Assembly (NCBI RefSeq): GCF_946407605.1
Contig: NZ_CAMJOS010000001.1
Coordinates: 62,001 to 126,000 of the forward strand
Direction of reading: 5' to 3'
Source of the DNA: an uncultured Prevotella sp.
GTDB taxonomy: Bacteria; Bacteroidota; Bacteroidia; Bacteroidales; Bacteroidaceae
Length of the DNA stretch: 64,000 bases
How positions within the stretch are numbered: position 1 is the stretch's first letter; each line of letters opens with the position of its first letter. Position numbers and translations under genes: made by a program. Below the pieces are notes generated by a model, which was not told where the DNA came from, ran no database searches, and saw only the letters and a list, made by a program, of their open reading frames with translations. This document shows positions 7,000 to 13,145 of the stretch, one piece after another.

Positions 7000-7213
7000 T
7001 TACTCTCCAACTACTCTCCAACTACTCTCCAATTGAGGTGACAAAGGACAGTGCAATTAGATGTCTGAGGGATGTCTGATGAATGTCGTTAAGATGGCTG
7101 AAGGCTGATGGAAGAAGGCTGAGAGATGTCGGATGTATGATGGAAGAGGGCTGAGGGATTTGATGGAGATTCGTTTTCGAGCACGAATCTCTAAGAGAGA
7201 TAATGATTATATT

Positions 7214-7699
7214 TTAGTCATTTACAACGTAACTCTCCACAAAACGCAAGGCATTAATGACACGAGGCGTATGGAAGGAGAGTTGGTTGTAGGTTTTATA
7301 GGCCTTGAGTTCAGAAATAGCGGCAGGGGCATCCAGGACGCCACTCTCATAAAGATTCACTACGGTGAACACTTTATCGTTGGCCACAGGACCAAATACA
7401 AGGTCATAATTGTGCTCAACACCTTTACGACTGTCAACCACAAAGTTTAGCCAGGCCTCATCGGGCCCGTGAAACTCGCGAATATTCAACTCGGGATTTG
7501 TCAGAAGACTGTCGTCCACCTCAAAAACAGACACGATTCTCCGGCCTGTCTTTGCCCTGTCTATCTTTATGGAGGTCCAGTGCTCAGCCTGCTCCTTCTG
7601 GGTAGTTGTATAGAAACCGCGGCCAAAATCTGTCTTCTTCCTGCTCTTACGAAGGCTGGGCTTGCGGACCTCAACATTTGAACCATGAAACACTAGCAT
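7214..7699 (-). CDS. DUF3990-like protein, ADP-ribosyltransferase-type fold, probable toxin
   Basis: 161 residues. HGS at 5-7 and TDFGRGFYTTT at 23-33 match the start of DUF3990 proteins, which I recall as ART-like (compare DarT-type HxT and NAD-loop positions). The rest includes VFEVDDSLL, WLNFVVDSRK and DLVFGPVAND, also typical. The gene overlaps the upstream DUF3791-like gene by 7 bp, the usual arrangement of this proposed toxin-antitoxin pair. The modified target is unknown. The gene looks complete. Confidence 0.7.
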   Translation of the reverse strand: MLVFHGSNVEVRKPSLRKSRKKTDFGRGFYTTTQKEQAEHWTSIKIDRAKTGRRIVSVFEVDDSLLTNPELNIREFHGPDEAWLNFVVDSRKGVEHNYDLVFGPVANDKVFTVVNLYESGVLDAPAAISELKAYKTYNQLSFHTPRVINALRFVESYVVND

Positions 7700-8124
7700 C
7701 TCTTTTTTCTCCTCTGAATAAAGCGATCCAACTCGTCAATCACATAACCCGTGCCTTGTGTATGAAGAAGGTCGTAATGGTCTATCAGATAATCATCTGC
7801 ATCGTAGCGCTTCAACAAGGCAAGAGCCTGAAGACCTGTAAGGCCTTTTGCCAAAGCATATTTCTCTAAGCAATAAGTATAGAACTCGAACTCCTCATGC
7901 GTCACTTTCTTACTCTCGGCATTGCGCGCTGACTCAAACTCATCGTAGAGAGCCTCGGTGCTAAGATACCACCACTTGGCTCCTTCGTCATATAACCGGT
8001 CGTACATGGGATTGGAATATATGTACACAAGGGCTTCCTCCAGAGCAATACGCTTCCTCTGGGACACATATTCTGCCAACCGCGATATCTTGATTGGAAC
8101 TATCTGTTCTTCGTAAACGCCCAT
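7693..8124 (-). CDS. DUF3791-containing protein, probable antitoxin, with extra N-terminal domain
   Basis: 143 residues from the ATG at 8124 (MGVYEEQIVPIK). A longer in-frame start at 8175 would add 17 residues coded by GATGTCGGATGTATGATG-type repeat words and is probably spurious. Residues of about 76-140 (EFEFYTYCLEKYALAKGL to ELDRFIQRR) fit DUF3791. The first 65 residues look like a second small helical domain that in other genomes may be a separate gene, so this may be a fusion. It precedes and overlaps the DUF3990-like gene, which suggests that it neutralises that protein. Confidence 0.65.
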   Translation of the reverse strand: MGVYEEQIVPIKISRLAEYVSQRKRIALEEALVYIYSNPMYDRLYDEGAKWWYLSTEALYDEFESARNAESKKVTHEEFEFYTYCLEKYALAKGLTGLQALALLKRYDADDYLIDHYDLLHTQGTGYVIDELDRFIQRRKKRC

Positions 8125-8200
8125 AATGGAGATGGATGAGAGATGTCGGATGTATGATGTGTATTCTACCCCCAACGAAAGACAACCTCATAAGTGCTGT

Positions 8201-9388
8201 TTAGCTTCTTGTTCCGTAGAATTCAGCGTACCATTCAGCGAAATGGCGGAGGCCCTCGCGTAAGGTGATTTTTGGCGTAAAGCCAAAATCTCTTTCCAGA
8301 GCCGTACTATCTGCATAAGTGACAGGCACGTCACCAGGTTGCATCGCAACCAATTGCTTGTGGGCCTCGAAGTCAAAGTCCTGGGGCAGCACGCCGGCAC
8401 GGACAAGCTCCTCCTGAAGGATAGTAACAAAGTCGAGCAGGTTCTCGGGCTGGCCGCCACCGATGTTATAAACGGCATAGGGAGGAATGGGCAGGCCATC
8501 CTCACCCTTCTTGCGTTCAGGGGCGCCTGCCATGACACGGACAATGCCCTCAACGATATCATCTACATAGGTGAAGTCGCGGCGGCAGTTGCCATAGTTG
8601 AATATCTGGATGGTTTCGCCCTTCAACAGCTTGTTGGTAAAGCCAAAGTAGGCCATATCGGGACGACCGGCAGGGCCATAGACGGTGAAGAAGCGCAGGC
8701 CTGTAGAGGGGATGTTATACAGCTTGGAGTAGCAATGGGCCATGAGCTCGTTGCTCTTCTTGGTGGCTGCATAAAGGCTCACGGGGTTATCCACGCGGTC
8801 GTCGGTAGAGAAGGGCACCTTCTTATTGCCGCCATACACGGAGCTGCTGCTGGCGTACACCAGGTGCTCCACGCCACGATATGTCTGATGGTTGATGGCT
8901 GATGGCTGAGCATTCACATCTTCCTTCTTACATCTTACTTCATCCATCGAGTGTCTGCAGGCCTCGAGAATATTGTAGAAACCAATGAGATTGCTCTGAA
9001 TGTAGGCATCGGGATTAGTGATAGAATAGCGCACACCGGCCTGGGCAGCAAGGTTTACCACCACCTGAGGCTTGTACTGGCTGAAGAGGCTGTCGACAGT
9101 CTCCTTTGAGGCGATATCGCCCTTAATGAAGACAAAAGACCCCCTCTTATCCCCCTGCTTAGGGGGAAGGTCTGAAGTCCTCCCTAAACAGGGAGGATTT
9201 AGGAGGGTCTCTATTTCCTTAAGGCGCCACTCCTTGAGGCTGACATCGTAATAATCGTTCATATTATCGATGCCAACGATGGTTGCATTATCCAGGTCCT
9301 TGAACAGGCGCTTCACCAGGTTGCTACCAATGAACCCAGCCGCCCCTGTCACAAGAATAGTTTTTCCATTCAGATTGATTCTTTCCAT
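8201..9388 (-). CDS. NAD-dependent epimerase, UDP-glucuronate 4-epimerase-like, with two repeat-derived inserts
   Basis: 395 residues. The Rossmann motif GAAGFIG is at 15-21, the SSSS stretch with the catalytic Ser/Thr at about 180-183, and the Y-x3-K pair at Tyr206 and Lys210. RFFTVYGPAGRPDMA and NYGNCRRDFTYVDDIVEG are typical of UDP-glucuronate epimerases. The family is usually about 340-350 residues. The excess is explained by two inserts, about residues 61-84 and 147-171, encoded by repeats (9137-9210 and 8882-8948) that also occur, or have relatives, between genes. The inserts flank the NLAAQAGVRYS core, and the active site looks intact. The product would supply UDP-galacturonate-type sugars for surface polysaccharide. 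Confidence 0.85.
   Translation of the reverse strand: MERINLNGKTILVTGAAGFIGSNLVKRLFKDLDNATIVGIDNMNDYYDVSLKEWRLKEIETLLNPPCLGRTSDLPPKQGDKRGSFVFIKGDIASKETVDSLFSQYKPQVVVNLAAQAGVRYSITNPDAYIQSNLIGFYNILEACRHSMDEVRCKKEDVNAQPSAINHQTYRGVEHLVYASSSSVYGGNKKVPFSTDDRVDNPVSLYAATKKSNELMAHCYSKLYNIPSTGLRFFTVYGPAGRPDMAYFGFTNKLLKGETIQIFNYGNCRRDFTYVDDIVEGIVRVMAGAPERKKGEDGLPIPPYAVYNIGGGQPENLLDFVTILQEELVRAGVLPQDFDFEAHKQLVAMQPGDVPVTYADSTALERDFGFTPKITLREGLRHFAEWYAEFYGTRS
8882..8948. repeat. Heptamer-type repeat inside the epimerase gene
   Basis: The stretch reads GATATGTCTGATGG, TTGATGGCTGATGGC and then TTACATCTTACTTCATCC, the same word vocabulary as the intergenic runs near 3428-3466 and 7061-7160. It encodes about residues 147-171 without a stop and lies between alphabetically normal family segments (EACR before, EHLVYASSS after). 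Confidence 0.7.
9137..9210. repeat. 74-bp palindromic element inside the epimerase gene
   Basis: The ends are inverted (AGACCC and GGGTCT). Inside are two hairpins, CCCCCT-GCTT-AGGGGG and TCCTCCCT-AAAC-AGGGAGGA. It encodes residues of about 61-84 in frame. Its composition and double-hairpin form resemble the CCTCCCA-type segment in the shortened duplicate gene at 11239-11301. It looks like a small non-autonomous palindromic element that entered a coding sequence. Confidence 0.75.
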
Positions 9389-9687
9389 TTATTTTCTGTT
9401 TTTTTATTTTGCGGCCTATACTCAGCCGGCATGATTGGTTTCTTCATCGCACCTTTGACCATGATTAGGTCACACAGATATCACAGATCTCACAGATTTT
9501 ATCTATTCTCCTTGACCTTCGGTCTAGTCTGCTCACGCTCGACAGAGTCGATGCAAGCATCACTCTGCACTCGCTTACTCGCAGCCTTCACCACTCACCA
9601 TTGACCTTCGGTCTAGTCTGCTCACGCTCGACATAGCTCAAACAAGTTTGGCTCTGTTCTCGCTTACTCGCAGCCTTCACCTTTCAA
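9389..9687. repeat. Repeat-filled spacer downstream of the FimB/Mfa2-like gene
   Basis: About 300 bp with a CACAGAT array (9471-9500) and two hairpin units (9508-9683). No TAnnTTTG promoter was recognised upstream of the epimerase start, so that gene may be expressed from the lipoprotein promoter through this spacer. Confidence 0.65.
9508..9683 (-). repeat. Two hairpin units with variable stems, copies 3 and 4
   Basis: Each unit begins TTGACCTTCGGTCTAGTC (a small hairpin), then CTGCTCACGCTCGACA, then a variable stem, then CTCGCTTACTCGCAGCC. The variable stems are CAGAGTcGATGC/GCATCaCTCTG (9543-9567) and AGCtCAAAC/GTTTGgGCT-like arms (9635-9653), each with an AA loop. Flanks and loop are shared but the paired arms differ in sequence. 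Unit 4 begins a few bases after the stop of the FimB/Mfa2-like gene. Confidence 0.7.
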
Positions 9688-10611
9688 CTAGAAAGTTACC
9701 TCGTACCCGGGACCCCAGTCGGTGTTGAGCTTGATTCCGAAGGAAGAGGAGCCAGGGGTGAAGAGCTTGCCAGACACTATGGTGATATTGTTGCGCTTGA
9801 AGGGCACATCCTTCACTACCTTGGTGAAGAGCACATTATCACCGGCATCGAGCACTTCGATGGTGATATCAATCCTTTCTTCCTCATCATCAGCACTGGC
9901 CAGGAGTGGGCAACTATTGACCTTGATAGTGCTACCCACAGCCGCAGAAGGCGAGTTGGTCTGCCAGAAACCTGTGTTGCTAGTGGCCAGTCCTGTGGTA
10001 GGATTAAAGCTCTTGCCACCCTTAGAGTAGGTAGTGCGAATCTTAGAGATTCCTGCCGGACGACCATCAGTAGACTGGATGGTGAGCATGGCAGTGATAC
10101 GGTCGAGGGTGACATCGAAGTCCAACGGAGAAGTGTTGGTCACTGTGATGCTCTGTACCTTGCAGAGGGTTTCTCTCGGACGCTCACTGGTATAGGCTGC
10201 CTCTGTAGGGCTGGTGAGTATAAACCCATCGCCATCGTAATACCCACGACCGATGGCCACCATCGTATAATGGCCTACGGGCAGATTGCAAGTAAACTCA
10301 CCAAAGGTGGTATAGGTGCCTCCATCGGCCTTATATTGTGTCTTAGAATACGTTATGGAACCTGCTGCATCAAAAAACACCAGGTCGATAGCCCCTACCC
10401 CTTGGTAACTGGCGGGATCATCAGCAGCACGCGTTGTGCCGCCTTCAGCGGCCAGACTCTCCATCACGATGGAGAAATCATTGACATGAACCGTAACTGG
10501 GGCAGTGACATCACTGCCTTCAACGGGTTTTTCTACTTCATCATCATTACAATCGTTGCTGCAAGCAGCAGCCAGCAGTGCAAAAACTGCCACGAAAATT
10601 GTCTTTTTCAT
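9688..10611 (-). CDS. FimB/Mfa2-like surface lipoprotein
   Basis: 307 residues with a lipoprotein signal peptide (MKKTIFVAVFALLAAACSND, Cys at 17). Acidic residues follow the cysteine, as in Bacteroidota surface-export signals. A first beta-rich domain (about 35-160, with VGAIDLVFFDAAGSITY and LPVGHYTMVAIGRGY) and a second ending in NTDWGPGYEVTF resemble FimB/Mfa2 fimbrial anchor proteins. No fimbrial shaft genes are nearby, so the protein may be a general surface lipoprotein of this fold. It has a long leader containing element copy 2 (10698-10874). Its 3' end abuts repeat hairpins. Confidence 0.55.
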   Translation of the reverse strand: MKKTIFVAVFALLAAACSNDCNDDEVEKPVEGSDVTAPVTVHVNDFSIVMESLAAEGGTTRAADDPASYQGVGAIDLVFFDAAGSITYSKTQYKADGGTYTTFGEFTCNLPVGHYTMVAIGRGYYDGDGFILTSPTEAAYTSERPRETLCKVQSITVTNTSPLDFDVTLDRITAMLTIQSTDGRPAGISKIRTTYSKGGKSFNPTTGLATSNTGFWQTNSPSAAVGSTIKVNSCPLLASADDEEERIDITIEVLDAGDNVLFTKVVKDVPFKRNNITIVSGKLFTPGSSSFGIKLNTDWGPGYEVTF

Positions 10612-11257
10612 TGTTAGTTTGGTTATTATTTATTATTGACTAATATCATGATTTTTCACTCATTTTCTGAAACTGGTCGGTTATGACATAACTATTTCTT
10701 GTCCGCGTAAATACTATTACCGAACGTAACACATTGATTCTAAGCTTATTAGGCTTATCAATTAGATCATCTGCACCTGCGGAGTCCCGAATAACCAACA
10801 CAAAAGCATGCCATCTTCCGACGGCAGAATCACCTGTTTTTAGGGTCTTGCGACCTGTTTCGGGTGCAAAGATACTAATTTATTTTGAGATTTCTCTTAA
10901 AAAAAACAAAAATTTGAAACTCCACACGGAAAACACGGAAAGCACAGATATTTTTCTATTCTCCCGTCACCCTTCACCACTCACCCTTCACCATTGACCA
11001 TGATAAGGTCACACAGATATCACAGATAACACAGATATATTTTTAAAACCACGAATTTCTTGCGTCCCGATGGTAGCAAGAATCGCACGAGATTTGTCGA
11101 AGACCCCCGAGTGCTCGCAGTAATGACACGAATATTAATGGAAAATTAATGGCTATATTAACGGGAATTATATGTTTTACCCTTACTTGTCCTCTCGGGG
11201 CTTAGCGTGTACCTGGCATATCGCCACTCCAGCCATGGATTGAATAGATTAGCCCTC
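10612..11257. repeat. Gene-free region upstream of the FimB/Mfa2-like gene
   Basis: The region contains the leader-like element (10698-10874), the promoter cassette (10863-10928), CACAGAT-type words (about 10923-10950 and 11008-11040), TCACCCTTCACC words (10966-10992), and a segment with a TTCTTGC/GCAAGAA inverted pair (11057-11084) inside CACGAAT-type repeat (11044-11136). The last 95 bp are the 3' flank and swapped tail of the second duplicated gene. No gene is seen. Confidence 0.7.
10698..10874 (-). ncRNA. Leader-like structured element, copy 2, upstream of the FimB/Mfa2-like gene
   Basis: Same layout as copy 1: TATCTTTG box (10874-10867), GGTC-GCAA-GACC hairpin, GCCGTC-GGAA-GATGGC hairpin, then a terminal stem in which GTTCG pairs with CGGAC (one G-T pair) where copy 1 has GTTCGC/GCGAAC. 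It ends about 85 bp before the lipoprotein ATG, so here it would be a 5' untranslated leader of about 250 nt. No known riboswitch was recognised. Confidence 0.45.
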
Positions 11258-11719
11258 CTAGGCGGAAGCCGTTCCTCCCAATTCAATGGGAGGACACTCC
11301 GCATACACGAACTCGAAGTACGGCAAGTGGAAGGTATCCTCGATCAACTGCGAGAGCTCCTCCTGCACAGGCTCAGCCCAATGGCCAACGAGCACAATGA
11401 ACTTGTCGATATTCCAAGCCACACGCCCACGAGGAACTTGGGTATAGTCGCCCGTGAACTTAGAGGGGACATGCTTTGCCTGAGCCTTGAAGTATTCCTT
11501 CATCCAAACTTGACGATGCAAGCGAGGATAGTTAATAAAGGGCACGCCCTTCTGGGCTGCCTCCTCTACCTCGCGTGGGGTAATTTCCTTCTTGCCAACG
11601 CCAAACAGCGTGTGATCCTGAGGGTCGTACCAGAAGATGCCAATTGAGGGCATCTCCTCGTCGAACGACTTCATATCCGCCATTTGGGCCTTGCGGTCTT
11701 TATCGTTGAGTTGAGTCAT
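11258..11719 (-). CDS. Unknown protein, second copy with a replaced C-terminus
   Basis: 153 residues from the ATG at 11719-11717. The first 137 residues or so match the copy at 5085-5558. The end DEHWDLGHGWSGDMPGTR of copy 1 is replaced by AECPPIELGGTASA. At DNA level, 63 bp (11239-11301) stand where copy 1 has 19 bp (5122-5140), with near-identical sequence on both sides. The replacing segment carries CCTCCCA/TGGGAGG arms and resembles a palindromic repeat. The loss of an aromatic, Gly-rich tail may inactivate this copy or give it a different property. Function is unknown. Confidence 0.55.
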   Translation of the reverse strand: MTQLNDKDRKAQMADMKSFDEEMPSIGIFWYDPQDHTLFGVGKKEITPREVEEAAQKGVPFINYPRLHRQVWMKEYFKAQAKHVPSKFTGDYTQVPRGRVAWNIDKFIVLVGHWAEPVQEELSQLIEDTFHLPYFEFVYAECPPIELGGTASA

Positions 11720-11748
11720 AATTCTATCGTTGTTTTGGTTCTTGGGTG

Positions 11749-11780
11749 CAAAGATAGGAAGAATTATTGATATTCGCAAA
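11749..11780 (-). promoter_or_regulatory. Promoter of the duplicated unknown gene, copy 2
   Basis: TTTG (11780-11777) and TATCTTTG (11756-11749) with a 20-bp spacer. The cassette is nearly identical to the one at 4773-4804. Confidence 0.7.
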
Positions 11781-11829
11781 ATTTTGTCACACAGATATCA
11801 CAGATCTCACAGATTTTTTCTATTCTCCC

Positions 11830-11958
11830 GTCACCCTTCACCCTTCACCCTTCACCTGTCACCCTTCACCTGTCACCCTTCACCTTTCACCTTTCACCCT
11901 TCACCCTTCACCCTTCACCTGTCACCCTTCACCTTTCACCTTTCACCTTTCACCTTTT
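11830..11958. repeat. Heptamer array of about 18 units
   Basis: Consecutive 7-bp units TCACCCT, TCACCTT and TCACCTG run without spacers for about 129 bp. Variation is confined to the last two bases of the unit. The same words occur in shorter runs near 3255-3280, 4852-4878, 10966-10992, 13037-13062 and 13117-13146, and inside the beta-galactosidase gene. The low-coordinate part is intergenic. The last 23 bp or so form the end of the NusG-like gene. Confidence 0.85.
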
Positions 11959-12976
11959 TGGCTTTAAGTTCCTTGACCTTTTTGAGGAGCTGGCGGATGA
12001 TGTCGGGACAGTCGTCGGGATGGGACTTGCGATAGCGCTTAACGGCATCACGGAAAATGGGGTTGCGCGTGACCACAAAGAGCACTAACATGAGATAGGC
12101 ATCGGTAGCTGATGCGGCCTCAGTATTCTCGCCAAGCCACTCACGGAGCTGAGAGGTATAGGCATCGCGAGCTTCTGCATCGTGGAGGAGATAGGCACAG
12201 AGGAGCATCAGGGCCGTGAAGCGCTTCTGGTCGTCAGGATTGTCAATCGAGATCTCGGAATAGCCATACATACGCGTGACACGGGAGGTGTCACGATGGG
12301 CTTCCAACTCAGAGACCTTGCGACAGTACTTATTATCGAGGATCTCGACCATCTCCTTCTCGAAGTTCTTCAGGAGGTTGCCACTGAGCAGGCGCTCCTT
12401 GCTGGCATCATCGAAGATGACATCGCCCTCCTTCACATCGGTGAAGTTGACACTCCACTGGTTGTCGGCAATATCGATGCGCACCGTCATATTGAGCTTG
12501 CCCTTCTTGACAGCCATCTTGGTGATGGTGCCTTTCTTGCCCACCCAGGGCGCCATCTGCACACAGACGGTATCACCCACAGTCATCTCGTCGATGGCAT
12601 GACCAAAGAAGAACTTCAGCTGGCGACTCTGGATGGTCTCGCGCAACAGCTGCATCTCGGAGGAGGACACCTTGATGGGCTGGCCCTCATGATTGCGATA
12701 GTGATACATACGCAAACGCGCACCACGGTTCCAGTCGGAATCGACGATACTACGGATGTGCTCCTCGGTGGCATGGATAAACACGAAGTTATGGAGCTCA
12801 TTACGGATGGCCTGGTCATCGGGCAGACGTTGCATCATCAAAAACGGAATGAAGTACTCCACCGGCTCAGCGTCAGCGCCAAGCAGGGAAGCCTCGTTCT
12901 CCTTCTGCAACATGATGTCGATGAGCTGGGGCTTCAAGTGGAGCATCACGTACCACGATTTAATATTTTCGCACAC
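11936..12976 (-). CDS. NusG/UpxY-like transcription factor with C-terminal extension
   Basis: 346 residues, starting at a GTG (12976-12974) that lies in a CACAGAT-type repeat; an ATG at 12946 would cut into the first NGN strand (WYVMLHLKP). Residues of about 8-110 fit a NusG N-terminal domain. VGDTVCVQMAPWVGKKGTITKM at about 133-154 is a KOW motif. A further 170 residues or so, helical and without known domain, make it twice the length of UpxY or NusG. UpxY-type proteins promote elongation through surface polysaccharide operons. The last residues KKVKGER and the TGA stop come from the heptamer array. The gene is thus bounded by repeats at both ends. Confidence 0.6.
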   Translation of the reverse strand: MCENIKSWYVMLHLKPQLIDIMLQKENEASLLGADAEPVEYFIPFLMMQRLPDDQAIRNELHNFVFIHATEEHIRSIVDSDWNRGARLRMYHYRNHEGQPIKVSSSEMQLLRETIQSRQLKFFFGHAIDEMTVGDTVCVQMAPWVGKKGTITKMAVKKGKLNMTVRIDIADNQWSVNFTDVKEGDVIFDDASKERLLSGNLLKNFEKEMVEILDNKYCRKVSELEAHRDTSRVTRMYGYSEISIDNPDDQKRFTALMLLCAYLLHDAEARDAYTSQLREWLGENTEAASATDAYLMLVLFVVTRNPIFRDAVKRYRKSHPDDCPDIIRQLLKKVKELKAKKVKGER

Positions 12977-13145
12977 AGATATTATTTTTTAATGTCACAC
13001 AGATATCACAGATAGCACAGATTATTTTCTATTCTCCCTTCACCCTTCACCATTCACCTTTCACCATGATAATGTCACACAGATATCACAGATAGCACAG
13101 ATTTATTTTCTATTCTCCCTTCACCCTTCACCCTTCACCTTTCAC
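12977..13145. repeat. Tandem CACAGAT and heptamer arrays
   Basis: Two alternating blocks lie between the NusG-like gene and the lipoprotein gene: CACAGAT words at about 12990-13024 and 13073-13105, and TCACCCT/TCACCTT heptamers at about 13037-13062 and 13117-13146. No TAnnTTTG promoter is visible, so the NusG-like gene may be read from the upstream operon. Confidence 0.75.

Larger units (their letters stand above)
6464..7213. repeat. Gene-free region with repeats and one gene remnant
   Basis: The region holds a promoter cassette (to 6535), CACAGAT arrays (6539-6568 and 6605-6634), multi-stem element copy 3 (6664-6788), a terminator hairpin (6798-6826), a winged-helix gene remnant (6886-6999), tandem ACTCTCCAACT units (about 7001-7036), and a run of GATGTCTGATG / GATGGCTGAAGG-type words (about 7061-7160). 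A hairpin with 9-bp arms, GAGATTCGT/ACGAATCTC, lies at about 7167-7192 beyond the stop of the DUF3990-like gene; it has no T-run on the minus strand. Confidence 0.75.

Noticed and set aside
5046..11800. Duplicated gene with variable tail as a diversity-generating retroelement or shufflon
   Set aside because: No reverse transcriptase, template repeat or recombinase is in the window, and the changed part is a palindromic segment and not adenine-specific variation.
3200..13110. CACAGAT arrays as a CRISPR array
   Set aside because: The units are 9-10 bp, vary, and have no spacers of constant length; no cas genes are present.
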